A stretch of DNA of 64,000 bases, from positions 1,550,001 to 1,614,000 of the forward strand of contig NZ_JAOYOD010000001.1 of assembly GCF_025833875.1 (NCBI RefSeq), written 5' to 3'. Origin of the DNA: Reichenbachiella ulvae. GTDB taxonomy: Bacteria > Bacteroidota > Bacteroidia > Cytophagales > Cyclobacteriaceae. Positions 34,844-43,978 of this stretch are shown here, piece by piece. The notes under the pieces were generated by a model. That model had not been told where the DNA came from. It did no database searches and was given only the letters and a program-made list of their open reading frames with translations. Positions within the stretch are counted from its first letter, which is position 1. Each line of letters starts with the position of its first letter. A program made the position numbers and the translations under genes.

Positions 34844-36409
34844 TTATAATGATTCCAGATTATCAAATATCTGATAAAAGAAGCCTATAGATTTTTCATA
34901 CTCTTTTACCAAAATACGCTCATTCACCCCATGGAAGCCTTTAAACTCTTCGGTGTTTTCTAACTGAATGGCGGTAATGGTATATACATCCGGGGCAAAA
35001 TCTCTTGCCTGGAAGTGTTTAGAATCCGAACCACCTACCACAAAAAAAGGTGACACAATCAAATCATTGCCATAGATTTGGCGTATGGTTTTTTCAAGCA
35101 TATTGTATGCGTCATTTCCAACTTCTGCAATGTTGGTAGCAGGAGTAGAAGCAGAAATATCTTTGATTTCGATTCGATCATCTTGAATCGCATTTTTCAC
35201 ATGCTCAATAATGACCTCTGGGGTATCGCCTGGCATAGGCCGAAAGTTTACAACAGCAGTTGCCGATGGGGGCAGCACATTATCTTTAATACCAGCATTG
35301 AACATGGTCACTGCGATCGTAGTATGTAGCATGGCTCTAGTCACTTCATTGCCTGCCATGGCATCAATGAATTTCTGTTCCATATCGGTTAATTCATCAT
35401 CCTTACCAAAGGCTACCGCAGCATAAAGTGGCTGCATAGCTTCGTCTAGTTCAGGTCCCATGTATCGATATTGTGAGCGGACTGCTGGATGAATTTTGTA
35501 TGGAAATTGTGCTGCTTCGAGTTTTGTGATAGCTTTAGCCAATATACCAATGTTTGATTCTTCTCCAGGCATAGATGAGTGTCCACCTACTCCATTGATT
35601 GCAAGTTCCAAACTGATAAACCCTTTTTGTGCAATTCCTATTAGGGCGGTATTATTTTTAATACCAGGGAAAATCCCTGGAGTTAAGGGTGCTGATTCAT
35701 CCATTACATAGGCAAATCGCTCGATACCACGTTCTTCGAGTGCATCAGCTACTTTTTTTGCCCCTTCTGCACCACCGACTTCTTCATCTTGTCCAAACAC
35801 AAAATAGAGTGTGCGTGACGGCTGCCAGCCTTCTTTAATTTTCATTTCAGCGGCTTCCAGAATGGCATGAATCTGGTTCTTGTCATCAAGAACCCCTCTT
35901 CCCCAAATATAACCATCTGCCACGGCCCCCGAAAAAGGATCTTGTTTCCACTGGTCTCGGGATTCTGCCGGAACAGGTACTACATCCTGATGGGCATAAA
36001 ACAAGGCGGGTTGCAGACTAGGGTCTTTTCCCTCCCAGGTATATAGCAAGCTATAGGGTCTCGGATCTCCGTGCAGTTCCTTTTTCAAGGTTTTATGTAC
36101 CAGTGGATAGGACTCCTCCAAAAATTCGTGATAGCTAGCGAAGGCCTCCTTATCAAAGTCTTCTCTATCCTGATTGGAAATGGTCTTATAAGTAACGGCT
36201 TTAGACAATCGATCAACTGCTCCAGCAATATCCACCTCGATCGAGACTTGTTCTACTCCTGTCATTTGCTTGGAGGAAAAATCTTCTGGAATGATTGGCG
36301 CTTCTGTAGAGGTCTGTGTGGTTGTTTCACTTTCTTTAGGTGCCTCCTTACAGCCCCAAATCAGAATAAAAAAAAGAAAAGGAAGGGTAAATTTAAATAC
36401 AGGTATCAT
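34844..36409 (-). CDS. M20-family peptidase lipoprotein (PM20D1/CPS1-like)
   Basis: 521 residues. Lipoprotein signal ends LIWGC (Cys20). The di-zinc catalytic set is visible: His in YAHQDVVPV, Asp in RGVLDDKN, Glu-Glu in GQDEEVGG, Asp in VMDES, and C-terminal His in GGSDSKHF. The size with the long N-terminal extension and the SKAVTYKTIS start are closest to carboxypeptidase S and PM20D1, which split or form N-acyl amino acids. An amidase for N-acyl amino acids matches the neighbouring deacylases. A gap of 162 bases separates it from the Omp85-like gene. Confidence 0.88.
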   Translation of the reverse strand: MIPVFKFTLPFLFFILIWGCKEAPKESETTTQTSTEAPIIPEDFSSKQMTGVEQVSIEVDIAGAVDRLSKAVTYKTISNQDREDFDKEAFASYHEFLEESYPLVHKTLKKELHGDPRPYSLLYTWEGKDPSLQPALFYAHQDVVPVPAESRDQWKQDPFSGAVADGYIWGRGVLDDKNQIHAILEAAEMKIKEGWQPSRTLYFVFGQDEEVGGAEGAKKVADALEERGIERFAYVMDESAPLTPGIFPGIKNNTALIGIAQKGFISLELAINGVGGHSSMPGEESNIGILAKAITKLEAAQFPYKIHPAVRSQYRYMGPELDEAMQPLYAAVAFGKDDELTDMEQKFIDAMAGNEVTRAMLHTTIAVTMFNAGIKDNVLPPSATAVVNFRPMPGDTPEVIIEHVKNAIQDDRIEIKDISASTPATNIAEVGNDAYNMLEKTIRQIYGNDLIVSPFFVVGGSDSKHFQARDFAPDVYTITAIQLENTEEFKGFHGVNERILVKEYEKSIGFFYQIFDNLESL

Positions 36410-36740
36410 TTTTTGTTATTAAGATAAGTTAGTTTAGTGGAATTTTTATAACCATAAGTTAAACATAATTCTATGATTCATAGTACTAATAGATTAAGAA
36501 ATTGTTAACAATTCCTTAAAAGATCCTTGTAAAAGGAGATCAACCATTAATATTACTCTATCATGTAAATCATGACTATTTATGATTGTGATCAGAAATC
36601 TATTCAATTGCAATCCGATAAACCTTTCTATCAGTGCATGTATGTGTAATCATAAAATTTAGTTGTACTTGAATTATTGGTTTTAATCTACAATTTAAGT
36701 TATTCTGCAGTTGTTAACTAGGGTCTAAATAGAGATTACA
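36410..36740. other. Intergenic, A+T-rich, probable promoter region of M20 gene
   Basis: 331 bases without a gene. It contains a perfect 14-bp palindrome AATTGTTAACAATT at 36500-36513 and a second GTTAAC hexamer near 36713-36718. No clear TAnnTTTG promoter is seen. A regulatory role for the palindrome is possible but unsupported. Confidence 0.35.
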
Positions 36741-37982
36741 CTAGAAGTATTCATTAATATTAAAATAAAAGGCCCCTTTCTTATCCATACCATACCCATA
36801 ATCTAATGTCACATTAGATCTGGTGGCTTCTTTTAGCATAAACCTAAAACCTACTCCAGCCCCAGACTTAAAATGATCAAACAGATTCAACTTTAAATCA
36901 TCTGCGGATGCACTGATCGTGTTGACAAATACCACACCCCCAAATCGTTCTGGGTGTTTAGGCTGAATAGGAATTCTAAATCTATATTCCGCTTCAAAAT
37001 AGAAGAGATGCTCTCCCCTATACCTACCTTGCGGATAGGCTCTTCCAGATTTACCAAATTGATCCCAGCCCAAAGCAGGTAGACCCATATAGGGAAGTCG
37101 ACCACTGGTAGTAAGATTGAAATAAGACCAAATGGCCAGAATATTCCTTTCTACCCTTCTCGACATACTGAAGTAATCTCTATATTCTAACCAGAGTTGT
37201 GTTGCACTGCGATCACTGCCAAGCCAGGTTGGCAACATTTTAAACTGCAAAAAGGCATATCTCCCTTTATAGGGAGAATTAATATTGTCACGGGAATCAT
37301 ATACTGCATTGATACTGGGTCCCGATGTAGTGTATCCGTTTGTTCTGAAACCATGAATGGTACTGTAAGCATAATGATTAGTGACATATGGTGGGTCACT
37401 ATCAAGATTCAGCAGCACGTCATTAATTTTCCAATAACCATCATAATGAAACCCTACGCCTGCATAAAAATCCTCATGAACCTGACGAAGAACGGTTTCG
37501 TGGAATCTAAATAGGTTAAACTCCATCAGTTCTCCTTTATCTACTCCATCATTGTATTTGCCTAATTCGAAATTGTTTTCTTCATTCGAAAGCAATAATT
37601 CTGACTGTTTACCAGTACCTAATCCATAAGTAGGCTGAGAGGACAAAAGCAGCCTCCAATCCCCCATTGATATCCACTTATCATGTTTAGAGTAAACGGT
37701 GGATTTCAATGTCATCAGTAATTGACTATTAGTAGTATAGGTTGTGGTCAGAAAAGCGGAGGACAACCGAGTATCGCTGGGGTCACCTAGTAAAATATTG
37801 CCTGAAGCTGCTACTCCATACAACAGACCCGTAACAGGATTATAACCTATGGCCGGCAGTGGAATAAAATATAACTTACCTGCCTCAGCTGTGGGCAAAG
37901 TAGTGTCAACCTCTTGAGCTACTAAGGAGCTAGAATAAAGTATTAAACACAGTAATATACATATAGGAATTATTCGTGCCAT
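36741..37982 (-). CDS. Omp85-like barrel without POTRA domains (2)
   Basis: 413 residues with a signal peptide (SLVAQ). Typical Omp85 barrel blocks: GPSINAVYDSRDNINSPYKG (the surface-antigen RDN motif), RAYPQGRYRGEHLFYFEAEYRF (VRGF-like), and the closing NVTLDYGYGMDKKGAFYFNINEYF. The opening IPLPAIGYNPVTGLLYGV is shared with bacterial surface antigen proteins in Bacteroidota. It lies 21 bases after the next barrel gene upstream, in one transcript. Confidence 0.78.
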   Translation of the reverse strand: MARIIPICILLCLILYSSSLVAQEVDTTLPTAEAGKLYFIPLPAIGYNPVTGLLYGVAASGNILLGDPSDTRLSSAFLTTTYTTNSQLLMTLKSTVYSKHDKWISMGDWRLLLSSQPTYGLGTGKQSELLLSNEENNFELGKYNDGVDKGELMEFNLFRFHETVLRQVHEDFYAGVGFHYDGYWKINDVLLNLDSDPPYVTNHYAYSTIHGFRTNGYTTSGPSINAVYDSRDNINSPYKGRYAFLQFKMLPTWLGSDRSATQLWLEYRDYFSMSRRVERNILAIWSYFNLTTSGRLPYMGLPALGWDQFGKSGRAYPQGRYRGEHLFYFEAEYRFRIPIQPKHPERFGGVVFVNTISASADDLKLNLFDHFKSGAGVGFRFMLKEATRSNVTLDYGYGMDKKGAFYFNINEYF

Positions 37983-38003
37983 TGCTCTATTTTGTCACAC
38001 ATT

Positions 38004-39194
38004 TTATTTACTCCATGACGTACCTGCTACTATATAAAAGGTAAAATCCTTTCCATTGCCCCAGGCAAAATCAACCCCAGTTTGTAGCCCCAAGGCCTTG
38101 GCAATATTGTATCTGGCACCTGTTCCAAAAGTATAAGCCCAATCTATATCATTGAAATTCTCCAATGACTGATAGGCCTTTCCAGCACCGGTAAACCCCA
38201 TTACAGACCATCTTCTAAAAAGTTCATATCTCCATTCCGTTTCTATAATTGCAGTATTATTGCTCTGATATCTAAGGGCAGGTATTCCTCTCAAATCCAC
38301 AAATGGATAGGCATAAAGTGGGGCATCACCAATCAATTGGCTCGCATCAAACCGATAGGATGAAAATAATTTTTCACTCACAGGATAATAGGCAAGCAGG
38401 TATTCATTCATAGAATAATAATCTTCATCCGCACCGAGCCATTTGGCATTGATATTAAATATAGCTCCCGTATTGAATCCATTAGTGGGAGAAATAGTAT
38501 TATTTCGATTGTCAAAATTGATCCTCGGTTTAATAGAGCTGATTACAGAATTGCCTTGCAGTCTTTCCAAGATAGGACTGATAATAGGGATTTCTCTATC
38601 CAATTGGACCCCAACCTTGGAATAAAAATATATATAGGAAGCCCCGGCAAACCAATTGCTAGATCCAAGTCTAACCAAGGCTCGTTGCATGAATAACCAA
38701 GAATCCAGTTTTAAAGTGATTGGGAATTCGCTAAGAATCTCACTATTATTTCCATAATATTTTATTCGGACATTGGGTTTGGCTATAACTGATAGTGTCC
38801 GGACTCTGTCCTCTCCAAACACATGACTATGAAACCCTCCAGCTAGCCAAGTCTTATTTTGTGTAGCCAGTCCTATTGCACCACTGATATTCGGAGGAAC
38901 TGGTTTTGAGTACTTTTTCTTTTGCGGATGAAAGAATATTAAGGCCGCTCCTCCTCCATAACCTACCGCTGGTTCGGTTATTATGATCGGTACAGGAAAG
39001 AACCCTACTGGCGACACCAAAAACTCACTTAAATCTAGGGCCCCATCTTCAGGATGTCTAAAACTAATTTTCTTACTTTTCTCTGACTTGCCGCTTGTTT
39101 CCTGACTTTCATCAATTGTAGATTGTCCTGATACTTCAAAGTGGATACTCAGTATCAAAACGAGTGACAATATGTGGAGGGTATGTTTGAACAA
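38004..39194 (-). CDS. Omp85-like barrel without POTRA domains (3)
   Basis: 396 residues, TTG start at 39192-39194 because an in-frame stop lies two codons upstream and no ATG would give a signal peptide. Pattern as in the neighbour: VGFFPVPIIITEPAVGYGGGAAL near 65-85, KPRINFDNRNNTISPTNGFNTGA near 222, FVDLRGIPALRY (VRGF-like), and final FTFYIVAGTSWSK. Relatives are often labelled surface antigen. Like its neighbours it lacks POTRA. It is 41 bases downstream of the small-barrel gene. Confidence 0.72.
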   Translation of the reverse strand: MFKHTLHILSLVLILSIHFEVSGQSTIDESQETSGKSEKSKKISFRHPEDGALDLSEFLVSPVGFFPVPIIITEPAVGYGGGAALIFFHPQKKKYSKPVPPNISGAIGLATQNKTWLAGGFHSHVFGEDRVRTLSVIAKPNVRIKYYGNNSEILSEFPITLKLDSWLFMQRALVRLGSSNWFAGASYIYFYSKVGVQLDREIPIISPILERLQGNSVISSIKPRINFDNRNNTISPTNGFNTGAIFNINAKWLGADEDYYSMNEYLLAYYPVSEKLFSSYRFDASQLIGDAPLYAYPFVDLRGIPALRYQSNNTAIIETEWRYELFRRWSVMGFTGAGKAYQSLENFNDIDWAYTFGTGARYNIAKALGLQTGVDFAWGNGKDFTFYIVAGTSWSK

Positions 39195-39235
39195 GGTTTA
39201 GTGGGTTTAATTAAGTAGATATTCTATTTCCAATA

Positions 39236-40288
39236 TTACAGAGTTACTCCTGATAACATATTTTTCCCCTTCCAGCCAAAGCGATAACTCAATCCTCCGA
39301 CAATTTGGGTTCTACTTCCGAGAAATGAATACATAGCAGTAAGCGCGTATCTTTTATTAATCTGAAAATTAAAACCCGCATTTATACTCCATGGGTAATA
39401 CAATCGCTTTTTAAAGTCATAATAGATATAGGTAGATTCACCATTACCCAACCAATTAGAAAGACCATCATACAAATCTCCAAAAATATCTTGCTCAGAC
39501 TCTGATAAATTGTCGTACCAGGCATTGATTTGCTGAAGCGCATCCTCTTTGCCTTCTGGTGTGATACCAACTAGCTTTTCCAAATCTGCCCTTCCGTCGC
39601 TTTGTGGATTCAGCCCCAAATATTGTCCCCCAACCAATAGTACTAGATTTCTATCAGGTCTCTCCTTAAACCTGATCATATGACCAATTCTGATCCCCGC
39701 TATTATTGAACGAGAAGGAGCACTCAAATTCCCCACATAAGTCCATCCCATGGTCATGTCAGATGACATAACAAAAGGTCCAAAACCACCTGCGATAACT
39801 GCACCCCACCCAACCATAGTCCCTTCACTCTCTGTTTGAAATTTTAAGTCAAATGGCAAACCCAAATGCACATTGGTGGTAGCATTGATACGGCCAGTAA
39901 TTGCCGAGAAGTTTAAGAATGGAAGTAACCAAAAATCATATCTGATTGTGGTGGCAAATACATCAGATGAAATTGATCTGAACCTCGCTAGTCCATCTAC
40001 ATTGGTCATATTATTAGGATCGAACCCTACATTCACATCATCTAATGTAAGTAGTTGATTTGAATATGCCACATTCAGCATAATACCATTAGGATAAGGT
40101 ATGTCAAAACCCAATTTACGAATCTTAGACCCCATAACAGGCATTCTCCAGGGGTAGGGTGTGTTTTTCAAACTGTCTCGATAGGCTTCATACGCATCTC
40201 CAAAACTCACGTTAGATACTTGCCCTTGGCCAAAGGCTTTTAATTGAAGGATACAGACAATAAAAATAAGAGTAGCGAATTTATTCAT
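39236..40288 (-). CDS. Outer-membrane beta-barrel partner of helical-repeat lipoprotein
   Basis: 350 residues, signal peptide ending KAFG. A helical insert of about 50 residues (ADLEKLVGITPEGKEDALQQINAWYDNLSESEQ onward, about 230-280) interrupts strands, and could be a periplasmic or surface lid. The rest is barrel (FNFQINKRYALTAMYSFLGSR; VGGLSYRFGWKG). The start overlaps the lipoprotein gene by 8 bases, so the two are translationally coupled. No family recognised. I infer that the barrel and the lipoprotein form a complex. Confidence 0.7.
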   Translation of the reverse strand: MNKFATLIFIVCILQLKAFGQGQVSNVSFGDAYEAYRDSLKNTPYPWRMPVMGSKIRKLGFDIPYPNGIMLNVAYSNQLLTLDDVNVGFDPNNMTNVDGLARFRSISSDVFATTIRYDFWLLPFLNFSAITGRINATTNVHLGLPFDLKFQTESEGTMVGWGAVIAGGFGPFVMSSDMTMGWTYVGNLSAPSRSIIAGIRIGHMIRFKERPDRNLVLLVGGQYLGLNPQSDGRADLEKLVGITPEGKEDALQQINAWYDNLSESEQDIFGDLYDGLSNWLGNGESTYIYYDFKKRLYYPWSINAGFNFQINKRYALTAMYSFLGSRTQIVGGLSYRFGWKGKNMLSGVTL

Positions 40289-42227
40289 GTCTTAATATTA
40301 TAGTGGCGTCTTGAAAATTATTGGCAATTCGAACCTGATCCCACGCTGACTTGTAAATAAGTAAGGAAATGATCGTTGAGACTCGACTCTCTGTAATTGT
40401 GTCCTCAAACAATCCACTTTGATATATAGCTGTTATTAGGTTTTGTGCTAGTTCTTCGACATTACTTTGCTGGACATCAACTAGGATAGGAAGAAGAATG
40501 GCGTTAATATTTTCTTCGTTAATGGTCTCTCCTATTATGTCTAGAGCTAATATCTTCTTAGCAAGAAATGTGGCAACAGCTTCCGCATTAACACTCGTTA
40601 TGGCTTGCAATACAGGCTGAATCAAGGCCTGAAGATTTTCTTTAGTAATATTATCAGTAACAAATCCTTTCAAAGCCCTGGCAATTTTGAAGGCTGTAAG
40701 TTCAGGGTTAATATTATCTAGAATAGGACTGAGAATTTTACTTAGATATTCAATCACAACAGGTGCAATCTCTCCTTCCAAACTGACAATCCAACCTGCT
40801 ATTGTACTTCCTGCAAGTTCTGCATCTATGGCTTGAAGAAAATTGATTCCTGTGGTAAAAGCTTTCTTGATGTTGTCCGAATTCAGGAAATCATCTATGA
40901 TCAGTTGTGATAATTCATTGGCTACTTGATCAGCTCCTCCAGCTAGCCCGATAGTAGGCTTAGCAGCTATAAATAGCGCCTTAATTATGCTTTGCATGGA
41001 TTCATAATCAGGTGTAAGATTTAAATCAGGAAATAACAAATTCAAATCATCAACAATAACTTTTATAGCTCCTACTGTCTCATCAGCCAGCTGACCCATT
41101 TGAAGAATAGATGTCCCTTCTATCTTTTCTATAAAAGGATAAACGGCTGCTTTTACATTTTCCTGATTAATCCAAACATTCTCAACTATAGCAGTCAAAG
41201 TATCGGCTACTATCCCGACTTTTTCACTATTCAGTTCAGTAAACTTCACCCAGGATTCACTGATCTTAGTTTTTAAAAAGTCTTCGTCGAATATTTCCAA
41301 TATAAGGTTGACCATTAGAGTTGATATTGCTTTGGCTACCTCATCAGAATTTGACGGTATTTCCTCTATATAAGGGAAAACAAGATCGTAAATCCCCTCT
41401 ATTGTAATTTTACCATTAATGAAATCTGCTATTTCAGCACTTATGACTTCTGACAAAGCTTCTGCATCAATATCATTGATTTTTTCTAATTCTAATTGCA
41501 ACAATGTCTTAAGTTCACTCTCCCAGTTGATCCCTTTTATTATCTCAATTATTTCCTTTGACAACAACATGGCGGCATCTTCAGGATCGATCCTGTTGAT
41601 AAATGAAAGTTTGCCTGATATCGCTGATACTAGAACGTCATTGATCAATTTTTGAATAGATTCATTATTAAAAAGGAGGCTCGCTACCAAATCCCCAATT
41701 TTGCCGGGAGTATTACCAGATATTTTATCTATTAGCTCTTCATTAAGATCGTCTACCAAACCCTGAACATCTTCATCATTCAATAAGAGTTTCAGTGTTT
41801 TTTGTCTATTATCGTAATGGTATCGATAGGTAAGTGCTTCTGCACTTGTTATTCGAATTTGCCTTTCATTGAATACAAAATAAGTACCTACACTGTCACC
41901 AAGAATATCAATTTCAGAATTGCCAGTGATAATCTTACGATCACTTGTGAATTGAACTTGATACTGTTGAAAATCAGACACATCCAATACCATATCTTCC
42001 AAGTTGTATTCCCCCTCTCGGGTTAAAGCATCAGAAGAGTTAAAAAGTATAGGGGGAGGAATATCAGGCTCCTTGACATTAATAGTAAACTCATTCAAAT
42101 ACCATGTATTCTTAATTAATACATCATTGGTATGATTTACTGCCTCTATTACTTGGTCTTGAGGTTGCTCACAAGAGAATAAAAACAATATTTGTATAGA
42201 GAAGAAAAGCAGGATAGGTCGAATCAT
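40281..42227 (-). CDS. Lipoprotein with ten ~40-residue helical repeats, unknown
   Basis: 648 residues. Lipoprotein signal MIRPILLFFSIQILFLFSC. Residues about 35-150 are beta-rich (TWYLNEFTINVKEP; QYQVQFTSDRKIITGNSE), lipocalin-like by eye. From about 205 to 625 the protein is a run of about ten related helical units near 40 residues: for example INDIDAEALSEVISAEIADF, INPELTAFKIARALKGFVTD and VNAEAVATFLAKKILAL, each followed by an ITxE...LxxPIL-type second helix. This resembles a HEAT-type solenoid, but I do not recognise the family. It is first in the operon, coupled to a barrel gene. Probably a surface or periplasmic scaffold. Confidence 0.7.
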   Translation of the reverse strand: MIRPILLFFSIQILFLFSCEQPQDQVIEAVNHTNDVLIKNTWYLNEFTINVKEPDIPPPILFNSSDALTREGEYNLEDMVLDVSDFQQYQVQFTSDRKIITGNSEIDILGDSVGTYFVFNERQIRITSAEALTYRYHYDNRQKTLKLLLNDEDVQGLVDDLNEELIDKISGNTPGKIGDLVASLLFNNESIQKLINDVLVSAISGKLSFINRIDPEDAAMLLSKEIIEIIKGINWESELKTLLQLELEKINDIDAEALSEVISAEIADFINGKITIEGIYDLVFPYIEEIPSNSDEVAKAISTLMVNLILEIFDEDFLKTKISESWVKFTELNSEKVGIVADTLTAIVENVWINQENVKAAVYPFIEKIEGTSILQMGQLADETVGAIKVIVDDLNLLFPDLNLTPDYESMQSIIKALFIAAKPTIGLAGGADQVANELSQLIIDDFLNSDNIKKAFTTGINFLQAIDAELAGSTIAGWIVSLEGEIAPVVIEYLSKILSPILDNINPELTAFKIARALKGFVTDNITKENLQALIQPVLQAITSVNAEAVATFLAKKILALDIIGETINEENINAILLPILVDVQQSNVEELAQNLITAIYQSGLFEDTITESRVSTIISLLIYKSAWDQVRIANNFQDATIILRHE

Positions 42228-42817
42228 AATTTCAAAAGTTATGTTCGCGTTTCGAACAAATAAGCATAGGTAAAAAAGGTAATCATAGGTTTAGATTTAG
42301 TTGGAAATAACGTAAAGAAGACCTAGCGATCATTCTTATCATTAAGGTTAATGGTTAGTTATTGGCTATTGGCTTAAGAAAGTCAAACTTATATTCATAA
42401 AAGTTAAACACAAATTGACCAATCAAACTATTTTATTCTTTAATTATTTGTTAACTGCCTTTAATAAGCTATAGCAAATGTAGCCTGAGCGACCAATGCC
42501 GTGGTTAATTAAGATCAGATATTGTTATGATATAAATCAAGAATAATATCATAACACTAATACTTACATATTCCCATCCACAATTTCCATCAACCCCTCC
42601 ATACTCTATATGGGAATGCAAGAAGGAATCTAATCTCAGCACAAAGCCCTCAGGTGTATGTAATGGTAAAAGTTATAACTGTAATGAGTCTGTTCGAGAC
42701 TGTTCAATAACAATAATGTGTAAGGTCTATTCAATGAGCTTCGTCAGGATAATTAGTAAGAGGAATGACGGAATTCTTTTAGGGCAGAGGGCTTAACTTA
42801 ATAGCATTTTAGCCCCC
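42228..42817. other. Long intergenic region upstream of the barrel operon
   Basis: About 590 bases with no gene. It holds GTTCG/CGAAC around a five-base loop close to the operon start, and the inverted repeat at 42523-42556 listed separately. No tRNA or recognised RNA is seen. The operon promoter must lie here, but no clean TAnnTTTG could be picked. Confidence 0.4.
42523..42556. repeat. Perfect 11-bp inverted repeat
   Basis: TGTTATGATAT and ATATCATAACA are perfectly complementary across 12 bases. With no T run on either strand it looks like an operator rather than a terminator. It lies about 300 bases upstream of the lipoprotein gene and 260 bases from the insertion sequence. Confidence 0.5.
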
Positions 42818-42824
42818 CCTCAAG
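42818..42824. repeat. Target-site duplication, left
   Basis: CCTCAAG next to the left end of the insertion sequence, repeated at 43979-43985. The pre-insertion target reads CCCTCAAGGAGGG, itself a small palindrome. Confidence 0.75.
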
Positions 42825-42842
42825 CAGGGCTGTTGCATTCTA
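42825..42842 (+). repeat. Left terminal inverted repeat of IS
   Basis: 18 bases, perfect complement of 43961-43978. Confidence 0.92.
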
Positions 42843-42869
42843 AAAAATGGATTAACTTGAAAATTAAAA

Positions 42870-43424
42870 ATGGCATCAGAAAGTATCATTTGGTATTTAG
42901 GAAAAGTGAAGGATCACAGGCGTGGTGCGGGTCAGCGACATTCTCTGGAATTGGTACTGGTCATCGTGCTGATGTCGGTAATGAGCGGCTACTATGGTTA
43001 TCGTGCTATTGGAGATTTTATAGAAAGAAATAGAGAGAACTTATTGTCTACTTTTCAGCCCAAACAAGACAGATTACCGACTTTTTATACTATTCGAAGA
43101 GTGTTGATGGGATTGGATTTTGATTCCTTTTCTCATCAATTCTATCAGTGGAGTAAAGCCTATGTTTCGATAGAGTCTGGAGAGTGGCTTAGTGTAGATG
43201 GCAAGGCCATCGGTGGTACAATGAGTGATTATTCAAAGTCGTATCAGAATTTCATCAATCTAGTGACCGTATTCGTTTCCAGACAGAAAATGGTATTAGC
43301 CAATGGAGAAGTCATTAACTCAAAAGAGAGTGAAATACCTGTAGTTCGTCAATTAATAGAGATGCTGGATCTCAAAGATGTGGTCTTTACTATGGATGCT
43401 CTTCATTGTCAAAAAAAACGGTAG
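42870..43424 (+). CDS. ISAs1 transposase, N-terminal part (zero frame)
   Basis: 184 residues. The ISAs1 hallmark N terminus (YLGKVKDHRRGAGQRHSLELVLVIVL) is followed by the first catalytic Asp in LSVDGKAIGGT and the second in VFTMDALHCQKK. The frame then stops at TAG 43422-43424, just after eight A residues at 43411-43418. The -1 frame continues the family sequence without a break (CQKKTVEVIIASGNNYV). Full-length transposase therefore needs a -1 shift at this run. Confidence 0.88.
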   Translation: MASESIIWYLGKVKDHRRGAGQRHSLELVLVIVLMSVMSGYYGYRAIGDFIERNRENLLSTFQPKQDRLPTFYTIRRVLMGLDFDSFSHQFYQWSKAYVSIESGEWLSVDGKAIGGTMSDYSKSYQNFINLVTVFVSRQKMVLANGEVINSKESEIPVVRQLIEMLDLKDVVFTMDALHCQKKR

Positions 43425-43963
43425 AAGTGATTATAGCTAGTGGAAATAATTATGTAATTGGAGTGAAGAAAAATCAAAAGACACTCTACCAGAGCATCGA
43501 AAAGTGTGCCCAAGAAAAGCCTATAGGTTATTATTCTCAGCTAGAGAGAAACAAAGGAAGAATAGAAAATAGAGATGTAACAGTGTTCAATTTGCCAGAG
43601 GAAATAAAAAAACAATGGACTGGTGCACAACACGGCATCAAAATTAGAAGAGAAGTAAAAGTCAATGGACGCTACAGGGAAGAAAACGCATATTATTTAA
43701 GCAGCATAAAGAATGGAAGTGCATTATTATACAACTATGGGATAAGGAATCATTGGCACATTGAAAACAGTCTACACTGGACCAAAGATGTAACGATGAA
43801 AGAAGATGCCTCTAAAATCAGATTAGGCAACGCTCCATCAATTATATCCACGCTTAAAAATGGTGCAATGAATATATTTAGAAAACAAGGCATGAATCAA
43901 ATAGCAAAGGCCACCAGACTGGTAGCCAATGATATTGAGACTCTAAACAAACTAATCAATTAG
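43406..43963 (+). CDS. ISAs1 transposase, C-terminal part (-1 frame)
   Basis: 185 residues as an open frame; as part of the transposase it is entered at about 43418. It holds the third catalytic residue, Glu, in the family block NHWHIENSLHWTKDVTMKEDAS, and ends in TAG within the right inverted repeat. No separate start signal is convincing. The DDE triad is complete across the two frames, so the transposase may still be made by frameshifting; otherwise it is a degenerate copy. Confidence 0.85.
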   Translation: MSKKTVEVIIASGNNYVIGVKKNQKTLYQSIEKCAQEKPIGYYSQLERNKGRIENRDVTVFNLPEEIKKQWTGAQHGIKIRREVKVNGRYREENAYYLSSIKNGSALLYNYGIRNHWHIENSLHWTKDVTMKEDASKIRLGNAPSIISTLKNGAMNIFRKQGMNQIAKATRLVANDIETLNKLIN

Positions 43964-43978
43964 AATGCAACAGCCCTG
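43961..43978 (-). repeat. Right terminal inverted repeat of IS
   Basis: 18 bases, perfect complement of the left end; the transposase stop codon TAG forms its first three bases. Confidence 0.92.

Larger units (their letters stand above)
42825..43978 (+). mobile_element. ISAs1-family insertion sequence (1154 bp)
   Basis: Complete element bounded by an 18-bp perfect inverted repeat (CAGGGCTGTTGCATTCTA at 42825-42842 and its complement at 43961-43978) and 7-bp flanking direct repeats. It carries a transposase in two overlapping frames. The intact ends and flanking repeats indicate a recent insertion. It landed in a palindromic C-rich/G-rich intergenic site, breaking no gene. Confidence 0.93.

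Noticed and set aside
36500..36718. GTTAAC palindromes as a shared operator
   Set aside because: A 14-bp palindrome at 36500 and single hexamers at 36713 and near 42451; too short and A+T-rich to separate from chance.
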